Origin: Paraspadella gotoi
Taxonomy: Eukaryota; Chaetognatha
Direction of reading: 5' to 3'
Length of the DNA stretch: 64,000 nucleotides
NCBI GenBank assembly: GCA_051294375.1
Contig: CM119266.1
Location: 10,515,571-10,579,570 of the forward strand
The position numbers and the translations under genes were made by a program. Below the pieces are notes generated by a model. That model saw only the letters and a list, made by a program, of their open reading frames with translations, did not search any database and had not been told where the DNA came from. Below, one piece after another: positions 49,176 through 61,814 of this stretch (its first letter is position 1; each line of letters opens with the position of its first letter).

Positions 49176-51243
49176 CTGCGAGAGAAATAGGGAGGTGGGA
49201 AAGGAGGAAAGGAGAAGGAGGGAAAAAGAAAAAAGGGAGGAAAAAGAAAAAAGGGAGGAAAAAGAAAAAAGGGAGGAAAGGTTAAAACCCTGTTCCATAA
49301 ATCCGCGGCAACGAATCGCGTTTTTATTCCCCGGGAAATGACGCCAAAAGTCGCGAGAGAGGGCGTTAATTCCCCGCGACCGATAGACGTAATGTAATGG
49401 CCAGGCCCCCATTTTTAAAAGTGGCCGGACCCCGTTTTTCAGACCGGGTCCCATTTCAGAAGGTATCATAAAAACCCCCGTTGCCGGTCCGGCCTTTGGC
49501 TCTTCGGGAGGGGAGACGGGAAGAGAGAGAGAGAGAGAGAGAGAGAAGAGAGAGAGGAGAGAGAAAGGAAAAAAGTGAAATATAGAAGAACGGTAATTGA
49601 ATTTTCAAGCCGGCGATCCGTCAGTCCGTCCATATCTGCACCTCGCCGACAAATAGCGTCGGTGTAGTTAACCAAGAACCATTTACTTCACCCTATCATC
49701 TTCGTCGGCCGGATTAACGCCGGCGACGGCAGCGGCGAAAGAGGGTGAGAGTTGAGGCGGAGTAAGTAGATCTTGTTTCCTTCCCCTACCCAGTTCAAAC
49801 TATCTCTCTCTCCCTCGTCATGAGAGAGTGCGAGCCACCACCGCGCGGCCATTACCATTATCGCCGAAACATGGCAATAACCGGCCATTTTCCCCATGTT
49901 TTGTTATCTCTCGGGCCATTCTCTTCCACCTCTCGCTCTCTCGCGCGCTCTCTCTCTTTTTCGACACTCCCTCTCTCTCTCTCTCTCTTTTGACACTCCC
50001 CCTCTCTCTCTCTCTCTACCCCCGTGAATTTCGGGTCGGAAAACGAGGGGTCTTCAATCCTCGCCCGTCCGGTGGAAGGAGAGGGCGGGCGAAACAGACG
50101 GGCAAAGCGAAGAAAGACTTGTGAGGTTTAATATACATCAATTCAGACAAGCAGGTGCTCTTTTGAAACCAAGAGGTGTCGTCTGTACAGAAGATACGTA
50201 ACTATTTTATTTTTGGGACAAATTGCATAAGGTAGATCATTTTATAACCTATTTTGAGGAAATAACATAAATTTATAGCGGGTTAAAGTTAGAGCTGAGT
50301 ATTCAAAAAAACAACAACAACAACGCCGCCCAACGTCATATAAACTCCCTTCGCGCGAATCAGATCGAAAACAAAAGGTTTTTTTCCGCTTCAAAACAAA
50401 CAAAACGAAACAATTGAAATGAGAGGAAAGGGGGAAAGAGAAAAAAAGAGTTCCCGAGCGAGAAAAAAAAATCGAGTTTAATCGTTGAAAGCTTAAACCC
50501 CCTTATTCCATTAGCTGCCCCCTCCCCCACTCGCTGGCCCCTTTCTCCCTTCTCCCAACGCCCCAACGCGTTTTTAAATAGATGGGGGAGAAATTAGGGA
50601 GAGGATGTGTGAGAGAAAGAGAAAAGTAGAATTGAATGTTTTAATTTTTTTTTTAAATTTAAGCAAAGAAGCAAAAATTGAAAAAAAAATTAAGGATAAA
50701 GACCAAAAAAAAATAGTGGGATATAAAGAACGAAAAAAAAGGGAGAAAAAAAGAAATTAGGCAGGGGTTGAGAGAGACAGAGGGAGAGATAGAGAGGGAG
50801 AGACAGAGAAATAGAGAGATGGAGTCCCTCATCGCCATTTCCACCTTATTGGGCGCGAATGAAAAGAAGGGAGTTGACGCACATCGTCATCATCATCGTC
50901 GTCGTCGTCGTCGCCGTCGGTAAAATCAGGCGACGCTCTAATGACTTTGTGTATTGGACCATGATTGCGTCATGAGCGACAAATGGGGGTGACGCCGACG
51001 ACGACGACGACAACACGAACCGCAATAACGCCGTCATAAATAAACTTGTCAACACGGGGTCGGGACGCGCGTTCGCGAGTCCTTTCCAAAACCACGAGGT
51101 AGTTTTTTTTTTTCTTTATCAATTTTTTTTAAATGTTTTAATTGGAACAAAATGAAAATCCATTTTTCATTCCCTTTCGCTGAAAACTGGGCTATGGGCT
51201 TATAAATGGAGAGGGAGAAATTATAGGACCCATTAATGTGTCC

Positions 51244-51288
<45 letters not shown>

Positions 51289-51893
51289 AGAGAGAAGGAA
51301 GCAAGCCAGCAGCAGACAGACTCCATATTAACCGCGAGAGAAACTGGGGACAATGAAGTGCGATTATTATTATTACTCTTTTAATAGATTTTTCCATTGG
51401 ATCGATTTCTGTCCGTTGGTTCCCGAGTCGAGCGTGAGTCGAAGGGCGTTGGAGCGAGGACGCCGATGGTCAGAGCGAGACAGAGAGAGAGAGACAGAGA
51501 CATGAGAGAAAAGATAGATGAACTCGTTTTAAAATGAAACCAACATTCGTGTCTCTCATGTCACAAATCGCTCCCTCATTTCGTCTTTCATCTTTTCATC
51601 TCAGAAATTCTTATTTTCGCCAAATTCCTGATCCGATCAACGGCTTTGTTTACCTCCTCCTCTTCCTCCTCCCCTCTCAATTCGATTCGATCCTTTTCAT
51701 TCACGAATCGTTTTCATTTCTTGACGAGCTCTCAATCTCACTCTCCCCCAACGGCCGCCACCGTCAACAAAGTTTCACAAAAAAAGCTTCACTCGCATTC
51801 ACAATCAAAACTCGTTTTGGCCGATCTCGCGAGGTTCGGCCCAGACGAAGAAATTCCGTTTCGCGGCGTAAAAAAAGAAATTGTGACATTTGG

Positions 51894-51939
<46 letters not shown>

Positions 51940-52109
51940 TTTCTCCCGCTCTCCGTCCTAATGAGCTTCGAGCTCTTCAAACATCTTTTTCGCTTCTATT
52001 GACTAAAATATGCAAATTAAGGGGTCCCTTGATAAAATACACCGACAGCTGATCAATGGATGTTATGAGGTTTTTTTCTTCGTCTTCGTGGTGACACGTC
52101 ATCCCGGGG

Positions 52110-52144
<35 letters not shown>

Positions 52145-52388
52145 NNNNNNNNNNNNNNNNNNNNNNNNNNNNNNNNNNNNNNNNNNNNNNNNNNNNNNNN
52201 NNNNNNNNNNNNNNNNNNNNNNNNNNNNNNNNNNNNNNNNNNNNNNNNNNNNNNNNNNNNNNNNNNNNNNNNNNNNNNNNNNNNNNNNNNNNNNNNNNNN
52301 NNNNNNNNNNNNNNNNNNNNNNNNNNNNNNNNNNNNNNNNNNNNNNNNNNNNNNNNNNNNNNNNNNNNNNNNNNNNNNNNNNNNNNNN
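52145..52388. other. Assembly gap (244 N)
   Basis: N run that starts inside a CT microsatellite and ends at a poly-A run. Confidence 0.99.
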
Positions 52389-52859
52389 AAAAAAAAACCC
52401 CGCGCGTCTTTTTTGATGTTTGTCGCCATTTTGAGAAAATGAAAAAGGGGAAAGGGAGAGAGATGGAAAGAAAGAGATTAAAGCGAGAGAGAGAGATCGA
52501 AAGAGAGAGAGATATCTCAAAGGAAAAAACATGTTTTGAAAGAAATTGGTCAGGATCTCCGAAATACTTGGTTTCCTACAAAAAGAATTAAAAAGCATCA
52601 ATGAAAAAAAAAAATTCCGTATCAAATTGCCTTCTAAAGACTAGAAAAGCCTATGAATAAAAAAAAAAGCTAATGATGAATACAAAAAAGCTGATTATAA
52701 AAACCCCGAGTATATGAGAAAAGAATCTTTTGTAATCAAAACGCAGAAATCCAGGGCCCAGGGACGTAATTTCGAATTATTATGGGTGTGCGGATTGAAT
52801 AGCACGAGGCCTTGAAGCGCAAAAACTCGCCAGGCTAAGGGGTTTGAAAAAAAAAAAAA

Positions 52860-53057
52860 NNNNNNNNNNNNNNNNNNNNNNNNNNNNNNNNNNNNNNNNN
52901 NNNNNNNNNNNNNNNNNNNNNNNNNNNNNNNNNNNNNNNNNNNNNNNNNNNNNNNNNNNNNNNNNNNNNNNNNNNNNNNNNNNNNNNNNNNNNNNNNNNN
53001 NNNNNNNNNNNNNNNNNNNNNNNNNNNNNNNNNNNNNNNNNNNNNNNNNNNNNNNNN
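52860..53057. other. Assembly gap (198 N)
   Basis: N run flanked on both sides by poly-A. Confidence 0.99.
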
Positions 53058-53836
53058 AAAAAAAAAAAAGAAATACTTTCTTAAAAAAATAAATTCTTCG
53101 TTTAAAAACTCGCGCCCCAAACCTCAAAAGCAACATAATTTGGGCTCATCATGGCCCAGCGTCAAGGGCAGCGGGCTCGGGGAACCGGTAGGGGGCGTGA
53201 AAGGCGCCGAAGCCGCGGTGGGGGGGCGGTAGGAGGGAGGAAGTGTGAAGGGCTCGCGCAGGCGCAGAGGCGCGAGGGGGCCGCGAGATTCGGTTTTGGC
53301 GCGAATAGGGGAAAAACGCACTTCTTTCTTTCTTTCTTTTTTCTCTCTCTCTTTCTCTCTCGTGCGCGTTCGTTGGAGCGTTTCGTTATGTTTCTCTCTT
53401 TTAATCGCGTTTGTGTCTTAACTTCCGCGAGTTTGCGTCCCCCGGTTCCCGAAGCGTCGTCTCTCTCTTTCTTTCTCTCTCTCTCTCTCTCTGTCACGCC
53501 CATTTCCGGCGCGATTGAGCGGGCGCCCAGAAGCCGCGCGCGCTGTCTATCGCGTACATATATTCCAACACTTTTTCTTCGTAAAATTAAACACAAGCGA
53601 CCTCCAGCGAGAAATGAAGACAACGCCGACAGCAAAAGTCGCGTCGACAGAGTCAAACCGAAAAAAAAAACCGCGTGGGCGGAGGTCTATGTCGGCAGCG
53701 TCGGCAGCATCGGCGGCGGAATTTCCGACGCGCGCCGAAGCGAGAGACAGAAAAACTCCCCCGGCGTCGAAAGGCGCCTAAAACGCGCCTCTCGACGTCA
53801 CTTTCTCATCCTCCCGGCGTCGTTCTGCTCTCCCGT

Positions 53837-53889
53837 NNNNNNNNNNNNNNNNNNNNNNNNNNNNNNNNNNNNNNNNNNNNNNNNNNNNN
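53837..53889. other. Assembly gap (53 N)
   Basis: N run just left of the first copy of a duplicated segment. Confidence 0.99.
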
Positions 53890-54026
53890 CAACCCCCGAA
53901 GACAACAAGACCCCCCTCCTCTTCTTTCTCTTCCTCCGAACCAAAACCCTTCGAACCTCGAAAATTAACCCTAAAAACGAAGTCAAGTCTAAAGGACGAA
54001 TTTTCGTCCTGAGTCGAATTCGATGG

Positions 54027-54220
54027 NNNNNNNNNNNNNNNNNNNNNNNNNNNNNNNNNNNNNNNNNNNNNNNNNNNNNNNNNNNNNNNNNNNNNNNNNN
54101 NNNNNNNNNNNNNNNNNNNNNNNNNNNNNNNNNNNNNNNNNNNNNNNNNNNNNNNNNNNNNNNNNNNNNNNNNNNNNNNNNNNNNNNNNNNNNNNNNNNN
54201 NNNNNNNNNNNNNNNNNNNN
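54027..54220. other. Assembly gap (194 N)
   Basis: N run ending in a CT microsatellite. The noisy copy at 59405-59935 appears to read across the equivalent position. Confidence 0.99.
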
Positions 54221-54386
54221 TCTCTCTCTCTCTCTCTCTCGCGATTCTCGGTTGACTTAACCCTTTTTTGTTCTCTCATCCGACGACATCGCGATGAGGT
54301 TAATCTTTCCCTCTCGCCCACGCGATTCACAACCTTTGCTTCCCCGCGCTCAGAGTCACAATCGACTCGGTTCACTCTCGCAGCCA

Positions 54387-54411
54387 NNNNNNNNNNNNNN
54401 NNNNNNNNNNN
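54387..54411. other. Assembly gap (25 N)
   Basis: Run of 25 N at the right end of the duplicated segment. Confidence 0.99.
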
Positions 54412-54464
54412 ATTCGCTCGACGCCTTTCCGCGTCAGGCTTAATCAACTTTAATTTTTTTTAGT

Positions 54465-54522
<58 letters not shown>

Positions 54523-54944
54523 CTCTCTCTCGGTTGAAGACATGTTTGTTCTGTCAGAATCAGGATTAAGAATCAGTTCCTTGAGGTTGAAACTGGGATG
54601 GAGAAAGAAAGCGATAGAGGAGAGAGAGAGAAAGAAATAAAGAAATAAAAAATAAAGAAAATAAACAAATAAATAAAGTACAAAAAAAAATTATTTTATA
54701 CCAAGTAAAAACAAGTTTGAGCAAACAATGTCGACAATTAAATGGTAATTAGCTAATCTGATGATAAATCACGTCAATTCTTTTGACTTTAAATTTGTGA
54801 TCGTAACAGATCATAACAAATCATAACATAACAAATCATGACATAACAAACCATGACATACTTCTTTATAAATCCACGAAAAAATCGATAAATCAAATGA
54901 TCGATCAATGAACGAGTAGCTGCGTCAATAATAACTTGCATTAT

Positions 54945-55160
54945 TTGGTCAACTTGCTTAATTTGGTCAACTGACATAATTTAGTAATCTTTCATAATTG
55001 GTCAACTGGCTTGATTTTGTCAACTGACATTATTTTGTTAACAGGCCAAATTTGAACAACAACCTAATTTGATCAACTGGCATAATTGGTCAACTGGAAT
55101 AATTTGGTCAATTGGCAAATTTGTTCAACTGGCATAATTTTTGTGAACTGGCATAATTCT
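54945..55160. repeat. Degenerate array of about 21-bp units containing TGGTCAACTG
   Basis: The word (T)GGTCAACTGRCATAATTT recurs about every 18-24 bp, roughly eleven times, with drift. TGGTCAACTG-like units contain the imperfect palindrome GGTCAACTGGC. Confidence 0.8.
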
Positions 55161-55182
55161 GTCCTTCAATCATTTATCTGAG

Positions 55183-55237
<55 letters not shown>

Positions 55238-55286
55238 GAAACTAAATTTTTTTTTTCAATGAATGTCATTTTTGTTTTTTTTCAAT

Positions 55287-55590
55287 TTAAACTAATTTCT
55301 ACTCGCATGATTCCATCAAAACTTAAATCCAGCTCAATGACACAGTTTCCTAACCAGACATAAATTTCAGCTAAAATCCATCCATCCCAATTATGAATAA
55401 TTAGAGTTAATGTAAGTTTAAAAATATTCAAGTAAATGTGACTTATGTTTTTTCCATTTAAACTCGTTTCCACTCGCACGATTCCATCGAAACGTTATAT
55501 CCAGCTTAGTCACACAATTTTCCTACCAAACATAAAATTTCATTTAATCCATCCCATCCAATCAACAGTAGTTGGAGCTTTTTGCCAAGG
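55287..55590. repeat. Diverged tandem duplication, two units of about 130-165 bp
   Basis: Unit 1 (55287-55430) and unit 2 (55458-55590) share CTCGCA(T/C)GATTCCATC, ATCCAGCT, CACA, CAnACATAAA and AATCCATCC in order, with many substitutions. A GACA tetranucleotide run follows (55597-55625). Confidence 0.75.
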
Positions 55591-55592
55591 AG

Positions 55593-55623
<31 letters not shown>

Positions 55624-57066
55624 AGATCATCATTTTTTTGCATATTTATCATAATTTGATGTTCTGACATCATTTAAGTGATGCCGACAAGTATTTAGGG
55701 TTGGGACGACGGACCGACGAAGTCAATTACAGAGACGGGAATATGCTGATAAGCAGATCCGACTAAAAATTAGGAGTTAATCATGTAAAAATGTTAAAAA
55801 ATGTAGTAGAATTTTAACGAATTAAAAAAAAGTAATTAATTATTTATGATCAGTGTTAAAAAATAAATGTCGGAATGAACGTGAAATGAAAGAAGAAAAA
55901 AAATCATGCGACGGAATTCGCGTAATTTTACATTTTTATTCACGATAAAAAAAAAAAATAATAAAATACGTCAGGAGTTATGGGCGGCTTAATTAATCCG
56001 AGACAAAAGAAGGAAGAACAGAAAAAAGACGACGACGATGAGGATGACGACAACGACGACGACAACGACGACGACAACGACGACGACATGTATGTAAAAT
56101 GTACATCTTGCGCTAGAGTTGTCTCAGTACCAAGCAATCACTACCGTAAATTAAAAAGGAAGACGAGTACGACGAACCAACCACAATAGCGATGATGATG
56201 ACATGAAAATGAAATTCACCTCAAGAAAAAATCCGCATGATTATAACAACCAACAACTGGCGACAAAAATTGAATTTGAGATATTTTGACTTTTCAATAA
56301 ATCACTTCTTAACAAGAATGATGTTAATATCTAATTAGAGAATTAGGGCAGAAAGTAACTTTAACCTTGTGTTGTATAGATGCTCCCTCTATTTCCCAAC
56401 ATCTTTCCCCATTACGTTATTAAATATGAAATAAATAATAATTAAATATTTTATATATATATATTTTTATATTTATTTTAAAACTATGATATAGTAAGAA
56501 CAAAGCAATCTTGCAATTTTTGATCGTAAATAAATTAGACGACGAAATTAAATGCAAAGGAAGAGACAACAACAACAACAACGACAACCAACAACAACAA
56601 CACCCCAAGACTCTCGTCTTCACCTCTCATCCTCGCGACGTCACCACGCGCGCGTCTACTCGCGTAAATGCCGGTCACGCCCCTTTGCCGTCCGCCCGAA
56701 TGATAACGAGCCCCGCGCCATAATTTATGGGCAGGGGTCAATTGCTGGGCTCATATAGTCTGAATGTCGAAGGGGGGGACAGGGGGAGCGTTTATGGACA
56801 GCTTCCGCTTTCGCGCCGGTTTTTTCGTGTGCGGGTCAGGGTTGACGTACGACAAACGTGGTTGCTGTGTCGTCGCTGGGGGATTGATGTAGTGGTTTGT
56901 GATGTAGTGGTTGTGATCGTTGTCATATTCGCTCTGTTTTGGTTTGGAAATGATAATTGAAGAATTTATTGAATCTTAACTGAATAATAAAAATTGATAT
57001 TTTGATTTGATCAATTGATTTAAATTTGTTTTTGTCTGTAATGAAATTGGCACAACCATATAAAAA

Positions 57067-57112
57067 TTATCCATTCATGTAATAAATAAGCTTTGTTGTC
57101 CCTGACTTTGGA
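57067..57112. repeat. Dispersed repeat fragment (pair with 24838-24883)
   Basis: Same orientation and word order as the fragment at 24.8 kb, at roughly 85 percent identity by eye. Confidence 0.6.
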
Positions 57113-57799
57113 AAGCTTTGGTGGTTTAAGGCTCCGGAAATATTTGGAACGGTGTAAAGAAAAAAGCTGGATAAAAGAAGAGAAAATGCTGGAGAAAGTA
57201 AGAAAATGCTGGAGAATAGGATTGCCAGAGAAAAAAGGAGAGAAATTCTGGCAAAAAAGTAATGAAATGCTGGAGAAGAAGTAAAAGAAAATGCTGGTGA
57301 AGAGAAGGAAGAAAGAAAACATCGACAGGGCGAAAAAAGAATCGAGAGGCGATCATCGAGAAAACGATAAAAAGGAAAGGGGGGAAGAAAAAGGAGGAAG
57401 GGAGGAGAAAGGAGAAGGGAGGAAGAAGAAAAGGAAGAAGAGGGGAAAGGGGAGAAGGGAGGAATGGAGGAAAAGAGGAGGAAAGGGAGGTAGAAGAGGA
57501 GAAAATGGAGAAAGAAAAAGAGGAAGAAGAGGGGGAAAGGGAAGAAGGAGAAGGAGGAAGAAGAGGAGGAAAGGGAGGAAGAAGAGGAGAATATGGAGAA
57601 AGAAGAAAGGAAGAAGAGGAGGAAGAGAAGAAGGGAGGAAGAGAGGGAGAGAGGGAGGAAGGGGTAAAAGAACGGGAAGTGGAAGAGGAGGAGGAGGAAA
57701 GGAGGAAGAGAGGGAGAGGAAGTAAGAGTGGAGAAAGGAGGAAGAGAGGATAGGAAATAAAAGGAAAGAAGATAGAGAGGAAGAGAGGAAATGTGACAG

Positions 57800-58590
57800 A
57801 AAGGATTTGGGAGACATGGAGAGGATTGAAGAGAGAGAGCAGACATGGAGACATGGTGAGGAAGGAAGGGAGAGACAGACATGGATTTGATGGAAGGGAA
57901 CATGGAGACATGGTGAGGAAGGAAGGGAGAGACAGACATGGATTTGGATAGAAGGGAAACATGGAGACATTGGGTGAGGAGGGAAGGAGAGACGAAAATG
58001 GATTTAGATGGAATGGAACATGGAGACATTAGTGAGGAGGGAAGGGAAGAGACAGACATGGATTTGGATGGAAGGGAACATGGAGACATGGTGAGGAAGG
58101 AAGGGAGAGACAGACATGGATATTGGATGGAAGGGAACATGGAGACTGGTGAGGAAGGAAGGGAGAGACAGACATGGATTTGGTGGAAGGGAACATGGAG
58201 ACATGGTTGAGGAGGGAAGGGAGAGACAGACATGGATTTGATGGAAGGGAACATGGAGACATGTGAGGAGGGGAAAGGAGAGACAGACATGGATTTGGAT
58301 GGAAGGGACATGGAGACATGGTGAGGAGGGAAGGGAGAGACATCATGGATTTGGATGAAAGGGAACATGGAGACATGCGTGAGGAGGGAAGCGGAGAGAC
58401 AGACATGGATTTGGATGGAAGGGAAATGGAGACATGGTGAGGAGGGGGGGGAAGGGAGAGACAGACATGGATTTGGATGGAAGGGAACATGGAGACATGG
58501 TGAGGAGGAAGGGAAGAGACAGACATGGAATTTGGATGGAGGGAACATGGAACATGGTGAGGAGGGAAGGGAGAGACAGACATGGATTGA
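57800..58590. repeat. Minisatellite with about 57-bp units, roughly 13 copies
   Basis: Units read GACAGACATGGATTTGGATG, GAAGGGAACATGGAGACATG and GTGAGGAGGGAAGGGAGA. Unit lengths vary by single bases. Left of it, 57300-57800 is an irregular GA-rich tract. The 493-codon antisense frame through it (57067-58548) is a repeat artefact. Confidence 0.9.
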
Positions 58591-59404
58591 TCAAAAGGGA
58601 AACAAGTCGGGGAAAAATGAAAGGGACTATCGACGCAGCTGAGCGACTCTCTCTCTGTCTCGCTCTCTTAATTTCTCGCTTTGTCTCACTTTGTACTCTC
58701 CCTCTCTCTCATATATCTCTCTTTCTCTTTCTCTTTCTCTTTCTCTCTCTGTCTGTGTGTCTCTCTGTCCGTCCCAAGTAATGATCTTAATTAAAGAGAA
58801 CGTGAATGAAACGAATTCCCAATCAAATTTTGAAAGGAAAATTAAATCCGTATTACGGTGAAGTCGAAACTGATATTTTTATTGTCTCGTTTGTTGTTTA
58901 ATTTCGCGTTTCTAGTTGTAATAGCGGATCAGTAGTTATACCTTTATTATATAAGTAGATATGTAAATAATTCAGATCACAATATAAGTATAATATATAG
59001 ACAGTCCTCCGCTTCCAGTTGCTGTCATTCAGGTCAAGGCCTTTTTAAGACCATTCATGAGCCACCAATCCCAACCGAGAAAAACCAATATTTTCTCCTC
59101 TCTTCCTTCAGAGCCCCAATAACCCTATCGACCTTCCCTTCCCACTTACTTTTCGCCTCCTTCCCTTTCAATAAGACGACTTTATGATATTAAGAACTAT
59201 TGCACCCTTAAATCAGACGATTAACTCGGACGAACGCGAATCATACCTCAATTTCCACAGCCCATGTGAGAGAAAGACTATGATGTATGTAGGAACTTGC
59301 AACTCGAGGAACTTGCAGGCACCGAACCCAAATGCAATCGCTTCCCGTTACTACTTCAAAAATAATTTCTCGCTCAACATTACGTAATTACATGAAGAAA
59401 ATCG

Positions 59405-59935
59405 AGGACCCCCGGAAGACACAAAGGACCTACCACCGTCTCTTTCTTCCTGTGTGACTCTTCCTCCGAACCGGACCCTTCGAACCTCGAAAATTAACTC
59501 GACGCCTACAAAACGAAGTCAACGTCTAAAGGACGAAATTTTCGTGTCTCCCTGAGGTCTCAATTCGATCGATAGTAGTAGGGGCCATTAGAGGGCATAT
59601 CGACGATATGAGAAGAAGGAAGAGGAAACTTATTTTTTTGTCATTTAAATTTTTCTTCCTTATCGACATTATAAATACTCGTCTGTCATCTGCATCTCTC
59701 TCTCTCTCGTCTCTCGTCTCTCCATCTCAATACTTGCTTCGTCTTCCTCACGGCGCGATTCTCTGGTTGACTTAACCCTTTTGGTGATTCTACTCATCAT
59801 CGTTCTACAGCGGTTAATTGATGAGTTAACGTTCCACTCTCAGCACCAAACCGATTCACAAACCTGTTGCGTTAACGTATCCCCGCGCCTCAATTGAGTC
59901 ACTAATGCTCCGGTTCACTCTCCGCAGCGCAACAC
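59405..59935. repeat. Noisy duplicate of 53890-54386
   Basis: Shared words in the same order include CTTCCTCCGAACC, CCTTCGAACCTCGAAAATTAA, GTCTAAAGGACGAA, GGTTGACTTAACCC, ACCGATTCAC or CGATTCACA, and CGGTTCACTCTC. Differences are mainly small indels. The copy reads through where the first has a 194-N gap. Confidence 0.7.
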
Positions 59936-61789
59936 CCTCGCCTTCATAATTCCCCCCTCACTGATTTGACAACGAAAAAAAAGGTCTCATGTCGCCGCCC
60001 GGACACGAAACCCCGCCCCGTCGGGTGTGTACTTTTTTCTCTATTCTGTCGTATATTCTTAGATCATTCGTGTCGTCGCGTTATCTGCTAACATATCTTT
60101 TTTTCAACTCTACTCTGACCGCGACGCATAGTCGCAGACTGAAAACTAAAAAAAAAAAAAGAAACGAATGTTCGATACATTGTTACTGTCTTGTGTCCGG
60201 TCTTCTAAGCACAATTACACAAAGTAAATAATTAAAAAATATTTTTATTTAATTCATCTCAAAATTTAAACTGCATCAGACTGCATGCTGAATTTTACCT
60301 TACTTTTTTTTCCTCTCCTCACTCTCTCTTCGCGTGATTGGTCAATTCCGATAACCCTTACTAAGGACTTCATTACCACAGCCACCCCCCACGGGCATTT
60401 TCCACCAATCCTTTTAACCACCCTCCATCCTTAAAAAAAACCCCTCGTCCAACATAAAAATCACCTACCACCCCCATCCACTTTTAAATCCATCCATTCT
60501 CCGATAAATAACAATCTATAATCCCCTTAGACGATTTCTCCGGCCAAGTATCTCATTCTCCAGTCCCTCCCTCCCCACCCAAATCACCACTTTCCCCCCA
60601 TCCCACCTTCCCATCCTCTCTCTTTCCCATCAACCGGGTCCGTTATGTCCGTATAAAGAGAGAAAAAAAGTCATCAAAACCGAGGTTCTTCACATTATGA
60701 TCTGGCGACATCCCATCATCACATCGCGTGAAGAGGAGGGTTCCATTTGCACCATAAATAGATTTACTTTTTTTATCTTTTTCTCTCTCTCTTTCTCCCC
60801 ATGTATATACTATAATATCAAGATGTATAACGATTGCAAACTCAAGAGTGGCCTTGCGATTATGGGACCCCCTCTTACTCCCGTCTCTAGACGACCGGGG
60901 TTCCTTTTTTTTTCCCCAACAACAACAACAACGACGACGACAATAATAACCCCGACTTTATTTTTCACTTCACTCGATCGCGCCTCAACTCGGGCGAAGG
61001 AGCCTTCGGCGCGAGCGACCTCACCGCGCACTCACCTCTCCGCGCTCTCAGCCCCCCCCCCTCCTCCCCCCCAACATTCGCGCGCGTAATCTCCAGAGGT
61101 CCCGGTTGGTGCGTCGCTGTCGGATCTGTCTCTAGCGGATCTTTGATGATCCTTGTGTTCTTGAACCGTCATTAGGGCGAAGGCGAAGAGAGAGAGAGAG
61201 AGATTCTATTTTTTCCTCGTTAGGATTTTTCTTTTTAGTTGAACGCCCTTCGTTTTTCCCGTAGAAAAATTGTAAAGCCCCGAAATTTAGGCGAAAAAAT
61301 TTTCGGGGATTTCAAAACCCTTTCTCCTCCTCTTCCTCTCCTTTCCTCATCCGTCCTCCAATTCGCCTTCACGTTTGCCCTCTCGCGCCCTCGCGTGGTC
61401 ACCCCTTTAAACGAGGAAAAAAAAAAGAAAATCAGCGCCTTGATTTCATTCAAATTTTCGCGCGCCTTCGCGCCCTCGTTTAAAAACATCGCCGCAGGAT
61501 TTTTTTTTTCGCGCGCGCGAGCGGAAACTTTGGAGGCGCGAGCGGGTGGCGTGACGAGGGTGGGACGGGGGACCAATAGGAGACCAGCACCGATAAGACG
61601 ACGGACCAATGGGAAGCCTTTTTTTTCGCTTTATCCATCTCAATTTAAAGAATAATATTTAAAAGAGAGTTCGGCGAGATCTGGGAGAGTGAGAGGGAGA
61701 CGAGGAGGAAGAAGAAAGGAGAGAGAAGGCAGAGAGGGAGAGCGAGCAAAAAAAGGATAGAGAGGAAGAAAGGAAAGAGGATACGGCGA

Positions 61790-61814
61790 NNNNNNNNNNN
61801 NNNNNNNNNNNNNN
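61790..61814. other. Assembly gap (25 N)
   Basis: Run of 25 N in a GA-rich context. Confidence 0.99.

Noticed and set aside
53151-54260. 369-codon plus-strand frame across gaps
   Set aside because: Most of it is N or CT repeat; the GC-rich start has no recognisable domain and resembles a CpG-rich promoter.
57067-58548. 493-codon minus-strand frame and its companions
   Set aside because: It is made of a GA-rich tract and a 57-bp minisatellite; long openness follows from the lack of stops in the repeat.
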